This document shows positions 22,598 to 30,533 of a stretch of 33,718 nucleotides of DNA, in pieces. The notes beneath the pieces are model-generated. The model ran no database searches and was not told where the DNA came from. It was given only the letters and a program-made list of their open reading frames with translations. Numbering within the stretch: the stretch's first letter is position 1; each line of letters begins with the position of its first letter. Source of the DNA: a virus; IMG/VR virus record IMGVR_UViG_3300035070_003960, positions 1 to 33,718 of that record; one strand, given 5' to 3'. Made by a program: the position numbers and the translations under genes.

Positions 22598-23107
22598 TTA
22601 GGCTGAGATTGTTACTGTGCGCCCAGGAATAATAGCTAAGGTTACTGCCGAACTAGCGGTAGATGTTTTAGCTATACCAATTGAATTAACTGTCAAAGTT
22701 GTCCCATCTGTTTCAACATCCGTTTCCGTATTATCTACTTTTACGAAGTCTCCAGCAGTAATACCTGCCTTAGCAGCTGCCGTTAATACACCTGCCGTTT
22801 GCGCCCAGAAGAAATGACCTGACGTTATTGCTGTCGTGTTAAAGCCAATTTTTGCGCCGCTTGCTAGCGTGGCTATGGCCTTTGTCACAACTTCCGCATT
22901 TCCGCCGCTACCTGCAACGATCTCGAACGGCGTCCCAACGGTAGCGAAGCCTGCGTGAGCCTTCACATAAGTAAATTCACTCGCTGCTCCCTTAGCTGTA
23001 TCATTTACAGAAATTATTGTTCCTAACGGATACTCTTTTGTTGATGATGGTGTGTCCAGGCTATCAATGTCGATAGCTTGCATATTGTTTAAAGCTCTAT
23101 ATGTCAT
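22598..23107 (-). CDS. Head decoration-like protein, 169 residues
   Basis: An alanine-, threonine- and valine-rich beta protein with the motif order of capsid cement proteins: a YPLGTIISVND strand, FTYVKAHAGF, then GHFFWAQTAGV and AGDFVKVDN near the centre. It follows the coat gene directly and has an exceptionally strong AAAGGAGG site, as expected for a protein made in hundreds of copies. The homology is inferred from context and pattern. Confidence 0.65.
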   Translation of the reverse strand: MTYRALNNMQAIDIDSLDTPSSTKEYPLGTIISVNDTAKGAASEFTYVKAHAGFATVGTPFEIVAGSGGNAEVVTKAIATLASGAKIGFNTTAITSGHFFWAQTAGVLTAAAKAGITAGDFVKVDNTETDVETDGTTLTVNSIGIAKTSTASSAVTLAIIPGRTVTISA

Positions 23108-23128
23108 ATTTTTTACCTCCTTTAAAAT

Positions 23129-24121
23129 TTATGTTAACGCTGTGAAAACCGCGTTGTTCCTGCGTGAAATGTTACACAGATTCATTGTCATGTAGTTCTG
23201 AGATGACGCTGCTGCCTGGTTGGGAAGGCGCATGTTCAAAACGTCTAATGGACTCTTTCTATCGAACCCGTAGCGATAAAATAGGCGAAATGTATTTGTG
23301 GAAAGAATATACAGTTCGTTGTCTGCCGTACTACCGTCTTTACTTCCTGTAACAAAATTATCGGCGAACCAGTTCACTCCATTGAACAAAATTCCTTGGA
23401 AGCCACTTTTTAAGTCGCGCTCAGTAGAAAATTGTTGTTGTGATTGCTGGCTGTCTAAAAATTTCCCCATGGTATAGGAAGAACTGATCAGCATGTTCGG
23501 CATGTATGTACCTGTTTGGTCGCCAACGGATTGCCCTAGCCCGACTAATTCTTGGAATTTTCCGTTGATTGTGGCGTAATTGATCGTAGTGGAAGTGGTA
23601 TCTCTAGAGAAAGCCCAACTCGGTACGTCCGTTGGTGAAATTCCTCCATACGCTGCGTCCGCTGCTGCGTCCTTCAAACTATTAATCTGATTAGGGTCAG
23701 TACTAGATAGTGTGTGTAAAGCTGAACTAAGGTCACGGATTGCTTTTTGTTTAGTTAATGCTATTTTTTTCTCGATTAACTGTATAACTGCTAATTTGCC
23801 CGACCCTCGTGCTATTTCATCAAGCGAAAATGTTGTCGTACTAACATAATGTTTAAAATCAAAGCTACAATGTGTTAATAATTGATTAGCTGTTACAGGT
23901 ATAGTGGAAAATTTTCCATCTATGAACCCAGTTGACTCAGCCTCAAACGCTTCGATTGGTATGGTAATAGAAGTACCCCCATCTGAGTAGGTTCGGTGAG
24001 GCGACTTTGACATGGTGTTAAAAAAAGCGTTACTTTTTGAAAAACCTGAAGCTACCTCATCATTAATTTTTTTATGCGCGATACTCAAAACTTCATCGAG
24101 TTGCGTACTAGTAAGTGTCAT
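23129..24121 (-). CDS. Major capsid protein
   Basis: A 330-residue protein of the HK97-fold type by size, composition and position after the scaffold. It has an N-terminal helical arm (LTSTQLDEVLSIAHKKIND), a strand-rich E-loop region (TYSDGGTSITIPIEAFEAES), a central helix (KIALTKQKAIRDLSSAL) and a C-terminal YRYGFDRKSPL segment. It has the scaffold gene upstream and a decoration-like gene downstream. There is no obvious prohead protease, so maturation probably relies on scaffold exit. Confidence 0.8.
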   Translation of the reverse strand: MTLTSTQLDEVLSIAHKKINDEVASGFSKSNAFFNTMSKSPHRTYSDGGTSITIPIEAFEAESTGFIDGKFSTIPVTANQLLTHCSFDFKHYVSTTTFSLDEIARGSGKLAVIQLIEKKIALTKQKAIRDLSSALHTLSSTDPNQINSLKDAAADAAYGGISPTDVPSWAFSRDTTSTTINYATINGKFQELVGLGQSVGDQTGTYMPNMLISSSYTMGKFLDSQQSQQQFSTERDLKSGFQGILFNGVNWFADNFVTGSKDGSTADNELYILSTNTFRLFYRYGFDRKSPLDVLNMRLPNQAAASSQNYMTMNLCNISRRNNAVFTALT

Positions 24122-24140
24122 ATTATTGCTCCTTATTAAA

Positions 24141-24944
24141 TTACCCTAAGGCCCTCTCTAACAACTGACGTGTCGATAACCCACTATCTGAACCTGATGA
24201 TTTTGTGGTATTTGGCAACGTTCCTAAGATGGATGATTTATTTGTTAAAGCAGATTCGGCTGCTCGGTTCGCTGCGGATTTCATAGCGACTTCAACGGCC
24301 TGCGCCTTAAAATAGTCGCCCCAGTTTTGGGGTTCTAAATTTTTAGCCTTAGCTGCCTTAAGGAAGTCGTCACGGTCATAATTAATGCCGTACTGCTGCG
24401 CGAAGCTATCAATATCATTTAGCTGTTGTTGTTCCTGTTGCTGTACGTGTTGCGCTACTGCCTGCTGTGTGAGTTGCTCTTTCCATTTACTGAAATCATT
24501 AACTTGGTTCTGTAACTGAGCGTAAATCTGGTCTTGTTGTTGAGGTTGCCCTTGCTGGGTTGATTGTTGTGGTTGTTGTTGATATTTATTAATTACTCCT
24601 AGAAGCTCGTTCCCGATCTCTGGATGATCAAACAGTTTTTCAAGGGATGTATAATCGTCCTTATATTTGTTAAGACTTTCTACTTGTTCCTTGTACTCAC
24701 TGATCTGTTTATCGTAATCACCCTGCTTTTTTTCGTGAAAACGTAAAGATTCATACATTTTGTTCGGGTCTTCACCCCAATGCTCACTAAACCTTTTGTC
24801 CTCATTCCAATTTGAAACCGATTGTTCGACTTGTCCGTCTTCTGATGCTGTTTGAGTGTCTTCAAGACCTTGCCCAAAGGTTAGGGTAGTCTTTTCCGCG
24901 ACTTGCTCAACTGGCGCATCCTCCGTTTGGATGTCTTCTTCCAT
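24141..24944 (-). CDS. Scaffolding protein
   Basis: A 267-residue, acidic, glutamine-rich, largely coiled protein. It has an acidic N-terminus, a KQISEYKEQVESLNKYKDD helix near residue 80, a run rich in Q and P near 120-140, Q-rich helices at 150-180, and a helical C-terminus that would bind coat. Composition and position directly before the coat gene are typical of podophage scaffolds. The ribosome site overlaps the stop codon of the preceding gene (TAGGAGG). Confidence 0.8.
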   Translation of the reverse strand: MEEDIQTEDAPVEQVAEKTTLTFGQGLEDTQTASEDGQVEQSVSNWNEDKRFSEHWGEDPNKMYESLRFHEKKQGDYDKQISEYKEQVESLNKYKDDYTSLEKLFDHPEIGNELLGVINKYQQQPQQSTQQGQPQQQDQIYAQLQNQVNDFSKWKEQLTQQAVAQHVQQQEQQQLNDIDSFAQQYGINYDRDDFLKAAKAKNLEPQNWGDYFKAQAVEVAMKSAANRAAESALTNKSSILGTLPNTTKSSGSDSGLSTRQLLERALG

Positions 24945-24956
24945 AATACTTGCCTC

Positions 24957-25271
24957 CTAAGATTTACCGGGTTGCGGTAACATTTGATCCAACTGAAATG
25001 GTGAGGTCATGAATGGGTCATCTATTTCAGCTAAGGGCTGCTCCTTTCCATTTAACCGCACAATGCAATTGTCAATTTTCATAAGAGCTTCTTTAGTGTT
25101 TTGGTTCGCAATTGACTCTTTTATGTCCTCTAGCTTGTCTACCAAAACCTTGGGCGAATAACCGCCATACTCTTGTTTCGTGAAGGTTTTCCCCTCACCT
25201 TTTTCTTTTCCGTACCCTTTTCTATCTTCTTTAGGAACGCCTTCGGGTGCGCCAATTTTGATTATGAACAT
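24957..25271 (-). CDS. Hypothetical head-region protein, 104 residues
   Basis: The start is placed at the ATG at 25271 because a GGAGGG site lies 4-5 nt upstream; the frame is also open to an ATG at 25292 inside the previous gene. The protein has a basic, glycine-rich N-terminal third, a helix with LEDIKESIANQNTKEAL, and a proline-rich end. No family is recognised. It may be an assembly accessory by position. Confidence 0.6.
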   Translation of the reverse strand: MFIIKIGAPEGVPKEDRKGYGKEKGEGKTFTKQEYGGYSPKVLVDKLEDIKESIANQNTKEALMKIDNCIVRLNGKEQPLAEIDDPFMTSPFQLDQMLPQPGKS

Positions 25272-25284
25272 ACCGCCCTCCTTC

Positions 25285-25566
25285 TTATGCATTCTTCTTT
25301 TTCCTGACGGCCTTCTTACGTGGATTTTTAAGTTCGATTATTACCTCTGGTTCTGAATTTATTGGCCCTTTTTTGTCCTCTTCCACTGCGTCCACAAAAA
25401 GGTTATCCACTTCCCGAACAGGGATGTCTAAGGCCATATTATTAATTTTTATCCTGACGTGGTTTTCTAAAAATCCCATTTGCCCAGCAGGTAGTAGGCA
25501 ATCGACCCACACATTCAAAGATATGTCTTTTTTAAATCGAAGGATCTGCCCATTACGTATGTCCAT
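25285..25566 (-). CDS. Hypothetical protein, 93 residues, first gene of the virion operon
   Basis: The N-terminal 60 residues look like a small beta barrel (NGQILRFKKDISL, then LPAGQMGFLENHVRIKI). The C-terminus is very lysine-rich and probably disordered, so nucleic acid or capsid binding is possible. A TATCAT -10-like box lies 8 nt before the ATG and no Shine-Dalgarno sequence is seen. It opens the 14-kb leftward structural operon, back to back with the portal gene. Confidence 0.6.
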   Translation of the reverse strand: MDIRNGQILRFKKDISLNVWVDCLLPAGQMGFLENHVRIKINNMALDIPVREVDNLFVDAVEEDKKGPINSEPEVIIELKNPRKKAVRKKKNA

Positions 25567-25574
25567 ATACTTTC

Positions 25575-25580
25575 ATGATA
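25575..25580 (-). promoter_or_regulatory. -10-like box TATCAT for the virion operon
   Basis: Five of six -10 bases, 8 nt before the ATG at 25566 on the minus strand; the -35 is poor. A phage or host activator may be needed for this late operon. Confidence 0.35.
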
Positions 25581-25680
25581 TTAATTCTGAAGTTGAAAAT
25601 CACTAAAGTATTTCCTAATATTTTTACACTTTGTCGAGTAATCTTAGAATAAGTTACAACATTGGGTGACGATTCTAGTG

Positions 25681-25686
25681 TAAAAT
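25681..25686 (+). promoter_or_regulatory. -10-like box TAAAAT for the portal gene
   Basis: It lies 6 nt before the portal ATG. No -35 of good quality at 16-18 nt and no Shine-Dalgarno sequence, so an activator-dependent leaderless transcript is likely. Confidence 0.35.
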
Positions 25687-25692
25687 AATTGT

Positions 25693-27666
25693 ATGCCCCA
25701 AGAAAATAAAAAGTTGATCGCCTACCTAAATGGCTTACGTAAAATTGCGTCTGAAACGCCGTATCACAAACAGTTCAAGAAGTATGAAAAGTATTACAAT
25801 GGCTCGGTTATGCCTCAGATTGGTTATGATTTTGATAATCAGGCTAAATTTGGCAATGCCAGGGATTATTACAATTGTATTAGGCCTATTGTTGAAACTA
25901 AGGCTACTATTGCTTTAGATGCTCAAATTAGTACATCTGTTAAACCCACTTCTTTGTCACACGCTAATTTTGAATACTTGGAACAAATAGACTCAGTATC
26001 GGATATGATCAACGATGTTTGGAATTCGGTTAAACGTGAAAATGAAATGCAAGCCACTCAGCAAAAAATAGTCAGAGATGGATTAGTTTTTGGAATTGGA
26101 ATAGCTAAAGCAAGCTGGGATCAATCGGCTGATAATGGCCTAGGCAATGTTGATATCTCACGCATAAACCCACTTGATTTTTTTCCTGAACCTGAGGCCT
26201 CGACTGTTAAGAACGCTAACTATATTTTCGTTAGACGTAGAGTTTCAAAATTTGATCTAATAAATCAGTATCGAAATAATCCTAAAGTTTTAGATATTAT
26301 CGATTCTTTGGAAAAAGGAAAAGAACAAAAAATAGATTTAGGTGAAGAAACTAACATTGTCCAAGGTTATGAAAATAAGGAAGATTCAGGTCAGACGTAC
26401 CTAAGGGCTGGAGGTAATGTTCCAGGTGCGACTTCAACCAATTTTACGCTTTATGAATGTTACCTGAAAGACGATACCATCTTTCAACCAATCAAGGGTG
26501 ATCAGTCCGACACCGAAGAGGTAAAGCGTGAGAATGTTTTCAAATATCCTAACGGTCGTTTAATAATATATTGCGGTGACGAAATCATTGAAGATGGCCC
26601 TATTTCGTACCCTTTTGGCTTTCCTTTTTCAGTCTTTAACCCTTCAAATACTAATTTTTTAATCGGTGCCTCTGAAGTCGCTACGTTAATGTCTACGCAA
26701 GATAAGTTAACGACCGCCTACTTTAAGTTAAACGAATTAATGATGAAATATAAATCGTTTTTATTAGCATCACCTGACTCAATTAACCCTGCCGATTTAG
26801 CTAAGAACTTTGATATCGTCACACTAAAAAGAGGTGCATCTCAGCCTCCCATTTTGGTGACGAATAAGTTATCTGAAGATATCCAATTGGTCAGGCAACA
26901 TATCGATGATTTAAAAAAAGACGCGCTGTCATTGGCTCGTATTAATGAAATTATGCTATCTGGTGAGCGGCCTGTCGGTGCTAATTCTGGTGCTATGATT
27001 AGAGACTTAATTGAAAGTCCAATGAGTTCTATTCGTGAAATACAACGAAATTTCAAATCCTTTTTAGTCTCAATTTCAAACAAGGGAATCACGCTGATAC
27101 AGCTATATTACACGCAACCTAGGGTAATGAGATTATCGGGTGAACGCTTTGCTATTATGAACCAGGATAACCCTGTAATTGAATTAATTGATCAAGAATC
27201 AGGTGAAGCTCCGCAACAGATCCCACAACAACTATTGAATGATCTGTCGTTAACCCAGTATGAGTGCGAAATTCAAACAGGATCAGCACTACCTCAGTCT
27301 CAGGCTGCTATTGCTGCAACTACAATGCAGTTAGCTAAAGACGGTGTGTTTGGTGACATTAATAACATTGATGTAAAAGAGATGATACTCAAAGCCCTCG
27401 ATTATCCCAATTACCGAGCCATAATCGGTAAATTGAAGGACGAACAAGAAAAAATGGCTCAAGTTCCTGTCGAGCCTCAATTCCAACAGTATTTGAAAAA
27501 TATAAGCCTTAATCTAGGAGATATCTTAGATTTAGTTGGTACATTAAGCCCACAAGTGCAATCAACGGCTGTTTACAATATATCTGACGCTCTAGGGTTA
27601 ACGAATGGCGATCCAGACAATCCTACACCTCCTGGCCAAGACGGTATTCAGCTAAGTTTTAATTAA
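25693..27666 (+). CDS. Portal protein
   Basis: A 657-residue portal of the long podophage type. The N-terminal part has YYNCIRPIVETKATIAL and a helical wing, then GLVFGIGIAKASWD and RINPLDFFPEP, a characteristic clip/stem-entry pattern. The middle has FPFSVFNPSNTNFLIGASEV and SPMSSIREIQRNF, and the C-terminus is Gln/Pro-rich. It forms the dodecameric channel that docks terminase and adaptor. It is the only large virion gene on the plus strand. There is no ribosome site before the ATG. Confidence 0.85.
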   Translation: MPQENKKLIAYLNGLRKIASETPYHKQFKKYEKYYNGSVMPQIGYDFDNQAKFGNARDYYNCIRPIVETKATIALDAQISTSVKPTSLSHANFEYLEQIDSVSDMINDVWNSVKRENEMQATQQKIVRDGLVFGIGIAKASWDQSADNGLGNVDISRINPLDFFPEPEASTVKNANYIFVRRRVSKFDLINQYRNNPKVLDIIDSLEKGKEQKIDLGEETNIVQGYENKEDSGQTYLRAGGNVPGATSTNFTLYECYLKDDTIFQPIKGDQSDTEEVKRENVFKYPNGRLIIYCGDEIIEDGPISYPFGFPFSVFNPSNTNFLIGASEVATLMSTQDKLTTAYFKLNELMMKYKSFLLASPDSINPADLAKNFDIVTLKRGASQPPILVTNKLSEDIQLVRQHIDDLKKDALSLARINEIMLSGERPVGANSGAMIRDLIESPMSSIREIQRNFKSFLVSISNKGITLIQLYYTQPRVMRLSGERFAIMNQDNPVIELIDQESGEAPQQIPQQLLNDLSLTQYECEIQTGSALPQSQAAIAATTMQLAKDGVFGDINNIDVKEMILKALDYPNYRAIIGKLKDEQEKMAQVPVEPQFQQYLKNISLNLGDILDLVGTLSPQVQSTAVYNISDALGLTNGDPDNPTPPGQDGIQLSFN

Positions 27667-27734
27667 TTACCCAAAATATCAATTAATACTTTAATATTAT
27701 CTATTATTTTAGTAGTATATTGGTGAGGTGCATA

Positions 27735-27926
27735 ATGAATAACAGATTATTTTTAAATGAAAAAATGGCTAAAGAAATAGGTGAGAAGGCTAAGAGGTCG
27801 AACGAGCCTGAAATATTGGTTATTGAACTAAAAAAAATATTAAAAGATAGCCAGGAAAAGATTCAAATTATAGAGAACAACCTGAAACTTTTTACGATTG
27901 CTACTGAAACTTATTTGTTCGATTAA
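27735..27926 (+). CDS. Hypothetical helical protein, 63 residues
   Basis: The start is placed at the ATG at 27735, behind GAGGTG; a TTG further upstream at 27720 is less likely. The protein is one or two long charged helices (EKMAKEIGEKAKRS, then LVIELKKILKDSQEKIQIIENN), coiled-coil-like. It ends one base before the convergent putative immunity gene ends, so the two stop codons abut. The function is unknown. Confidence 0.55.
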   Translation: MNNRLFLNEKMAKEIGEKAKRSNEPEILVIELKKILKDSQEKIQIIENNLKLFTIATETYLFD

Positions 27927-28253
27927 TTACTTCTTGCTACGAATTTTCTTCAAATACTTTTCGAGTATCTTGATGTTATCCGCTGATTGTCCACGGTCGA
28001 AGGATTCATACCACTTCATAACCCCTGTATCGTACAGTTCATCCCCTTCATCGGTTAAATCCGAACCATACAGTTCAAAGTCATCACTAAACGTAGCTGT
28101 GCTTAATTTAGACGTTTTGGAAAGCAATTTATTATCTTCCAGAAATTTTAATAGATTGTACGCACGTTTTCTTTGATGTATTTGGTAATCTTCATCGGCA
28201 CAGGCATTTAGTTTCTCTTTCAATTCTTCCAAAAAACCCATATATCTACCCAT
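27927..28253 (-). CDS. Putative immunity protein of the toxin cassette
   Basis: An acidic 108-residue soluble protein: a helical N-terminus, an FSDDFELYGSDLTDEGDELYD stretch near 56-76, then VMKWYESFDRGQSADN and a basic C-terminal helix. Small acidic proteins coded directly after a toxin are the standard immunity arrangement, and a helix ending in K-W followed by D-R-G is common in several immunity families. The ATG overlaps the toxin stop (TAATG), with GGAGGA 8 nt upstream inside the toxin gene, giving tightly coupled translation. The pairing is inferred from context. Confidence 0.6.
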   Translation of the reverse strand: MGRYMGFLEELKEKLNACADEDYQIHQRKRAYNLLKFLEDNKLLSKTSKLSTATFSDDFELYGSDLTDEGDELYDTGVMKWYESFDRGQSADNIKILEKYLKKIRSKK

Positions 28254-29533
28254 TACTCTTTCCTCCGTAACTCTAACGCACTATCATTTATCTTAATTAA
28301 TTTACCACTCTCTGGATGCTTCACATAGGCATCATCTGATCTTAATATTCTTCGTTCTTTATCCAGTTGTCTATCTTTTGGTGCTGTAAGACTTGTCGTT
28401 TCAACTCGTTTAATTGCATTGCCATTGTTGTCTAAAACCACGTGATCAAGCCGTCTACCTTGTCCAGTTTTTGGATCAACCAATTTCTTCCCGTTTTTGT
28501 CCAAGATTGTACGTTGTTGTAGAACCCTCCCAACACCATGTTCTTGCTCTAATTCAGCTTGAACAATCTTTTCTCTTTTCGTTCCTTTAATACTATTAGA
28601 CTTTATTACTTTTTGCCGTTTCTGTAGCGTGGAAAGCTTCTTTTTTGCCCGTACAGCTTTGATTGCCGTACCTGCACCACCTGGAATCCCTGGAACAACG
28701 ACAGACGCCCCATCAGCTATGACACCTGCTCCATCCAAAACCGCATCCGCATAATTTCCCTCTTTTAAATTATTTACGCCACTAGCAACACCCATACCCA
28801 CATTAGCCGCATCCCACGCTGTTTCAATGTATGGCTGAACATCTTCAACCTTTGATGCTTGCTGTGAACCCTGTGCTATGGCGGCTTTATCCGCCCTAGA
28901 ACGCACATATGTCGCTTTTTCGTATGATTGTGGCTTCTTGATTCTTTTTTCCAATTCAAAGGCTTTTTTGGCGTGTAAGCCAGCAGTGTAGGCTTCCTTG
29001 TCCGCAACAGTTGAAACACCATCTTTGGTTTCATTTTGAACCCCACTTTGAATCTGATCTTGTCGCTTATTTTCGTGACCTAAAGCGTGAACCAGATTCC
29101 CATTTTCTTGAATCCTATCCGCTTCCAGATATATTTCCCCATCCGTTGCGAATGCGGTTGTATCGCTAGCCTTAACATTCTTACCCTGTTCATTTTTCAA
29201 TTTGGCATCATCAAACAGCTTGATATCAGTCACATTAATTCCCTTCATTTCAGCGTAAACAGCAGTATATTTAGCGGCTACATATTCAACCGATTCAGCG
29301 TCAAAGGCATCGGGGTTTTGCATAACTTCCACTTCTTCCGCCGTCATCTGTGAAAATGCTTCACGGTGTGCCGTCTTATCGCGAAAATCTTCCGCTACCC
29401 CAATAACATCAAATTGATTCGACATCACAGCACTGGATAAATCACTAGCCGCCGCCGCCGTGCGCAAGTATGCTTGCATCCCAAAAACAGAATGACTAAT
29501 TAACAGTAATGTAAGGATTAATTTCTTTATCAT
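28253..29533 (-). CDS. Exported polymorphic-toxin-like protein with C-terminal nuclease domain
   Basis: 426 residues. Residues 1-19 are a Sec signal peptide (KK, then LILTLLLISHSVFG). Residues 20-260 resemble the N-terminal stalk of polymorphic toxins, with a LVHALGHENKRQDQ segment. A hydrophobic glycine-rich pretoxin-like region (VIADGASVVVPGIPGGAGT) lies near 275. The last 110 residues look like a restriction-endonuclease-fold toxin: RRLDHVVLDNNG (Asp), KRVETTSLTAPKDRQLDKE (Glu, Lys, Gln, Glu), then DAYVKHPESGKLI. GGAGGT precedes the ATG by 11 nt. Bacterial toxins of this kind act on neighbouring cells; here it is phage cargo. Confidence 0.7.
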   Translation of the reverse strand: MIKKLILTLLLISHSVFGMQAYLRTAAAASDLSSAVMSNQFDVIGVAEDFRDKTAHREAFSQMTAEEVEVMQNPDAFDAESVEYVAAKYTAVYAEMKGINVTDIKLFDDAKLKNEQGKNVKASDTTAFATDGEIYLEADRIQENGNLVHALGHENKRQDQIQSGVQNETKDGVSTVADKEAYTAGLHAKKAFELEKRIKKPQSYEKATYVRSRADKAAIAQGSQQASKVEDVQPYIETAWDAANVGMGVASGVNNLKEGNYADAVLDGAGVIADGASVVVPGIPGGAGTAIKAVRAKKKLSTLQKRQKVIKSNSIKGTKREKIVQAELEQEHGVGRVLQQRTILDKNGKKLVDPKTGQGRRLDHVVLDNNGNAIKRVETTSLTAPKDRQLDKERRILRSDDAYVKHPESGKLIKINDSALELRRKE

Positions 29534-30458
29534 ATTTTCTCGATACCTCCAAAAATTCTATCATGTCTTTATCATATAAATTGTTACTGCTGATAACTTT
29601 ATCAATTTTTTTTAGTCGTTCATCGAGATAAGAAATATATTGCCAATCACAGTCATCTTTTTTTTCTTCGGCTATCATTTTTTTATAGATAATGTATCTT
29701 GCATTTTTCAATGCTGCGAAATCAAACGGCTTGTATTGCAAAATCAAGTCATTCAAATAAAAAGATCTATTTAAGTCATTTTTTTTCATAAAATGGCTTA
29801 CAGCATTTGTTAGGGCGATCAATACTATTTCTTTATTGTAAAGCGGCACTAAAAAAAGAGATTTATTAGAATATCCCACCAAACCCCATCTTTTTAAAAA
29901 ATAGTTGCGATTAACAAAGTATGCATTACCACCTGTTTCGGTATACAATAATTTTCCATCTTCCGCTGATTTAAACATTACAAAAGGATGATATGGTGCA
30001 TAGCCTAACATTGCATCTATTTTCGCTTCATTACAGACAGCATAAAATAAAAATGCTCTCGATGAGCAAGCACCTTTTTTTGTTTCAATTATATGACTTA
30101 ACGTATGGTACTTTGAATCAAAAATAGTAGGTTCTTTTCCTAATACAAATCCTGATGGATATTCAAGCACAGAATAATTATTTTCTTCAGATTTATTAAA
30201 TAAATGATTGATTATATGGTGTAATTCAGCACTACCGTATATAGCCTTAATTTCTTCAATAATTTCAGTAATTCTATTCCTGTAATACTTAATATCAGTG
30301 TTTGGTAAAATAATCTTATCAACTAGCAATAACCCGTGTATGGGGTCTATATCTTTAGACGGCAATTTAAGATATTCTTCAATGTCATTCAGTGTGTTTG
30401 CGTTGATGGACGCACAACAAAATATTGCTATTATTAATATTGTTATATTTTGAAACAC
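29496..30458 (-). CDS. Exported transglutaminase-like (SirB1-type) protein
   Basis: 320 residues from a GTG start; no upstream in-frame ATG exists. Residues 1-20 are a signal peptide (ITILIIAIFCCASINA). The transglutaminase-like catalytic pattern follows: C131 in KKGACSSRAFLFYA, H157 in APYHPFVMF, then YTETGGNAYF near 172-181, which matches the E-T-x-G-G segment seen in SirB1-like proteins. Such cysteine folds hydrolyse or crosslink amides. The C-terminal third is helical and lysine-rich. It overlaps the toxin gene by 38 nt, so the two are likely made together. A role in toxin activation or processing is a hypothesis. Confidence 0.65.
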   Translation of the reverse strand: MFQNITILIIAIFCCASINANTLNDIEEYLKLPSKDIDPIHGLLLVDKIILPNTDIKYYRNRITEIIEEIKAIYGSAELHHIINHLFNKSEENNYSVLEYPSGFVLGKEPTIFDSKYHTLSHIIETKKGACSSRAFLFYAVCNEAKIDAMLGYAPYHPFVMFKSAEDGKLLYTETGGNAYFVNRNYFLKRWGLVGYSNKSLFLVPLYNKEIVLIALTNAVSHFMKKNDLNRSFYLNDLILQYKPFDFAALKNARYIIYKKMIAEEKKDDCDWQYISYLDERLKKIDKVISSNNLYDKDMIEFLEVSRKYDKEINPYITVN

Positions 30459-30465
30459 ATCAATA

Positions 30466-30494
30466 AATATAACAAATATATATTATTACGTTAA
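30466..30494 (-). promoter_or_regulatory. Promoter of the toxin cassette (leaderless geometry)
   Basis: On the minus strand -35 TTAACG at 30489-30494, 17-nt spacer, -10 TATATT at 30466-30471, then 7 nt to the GTG at 30458. No ribosome site is present. Confidence 0.5.
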
Positions 30495-30533
30495 TATTTT
30501 ATCCGAATTAGGTAATACATAGTTCTTTTTTTA

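Noticed and set aside
29060-29110. LVHALGHENK in the toxin as a zinc metallopeptidase site
   Set aside because: It is not HExxH (the order is H-A-L-G-H-E) and no third ligand is evident; at best a degenerate remnant.
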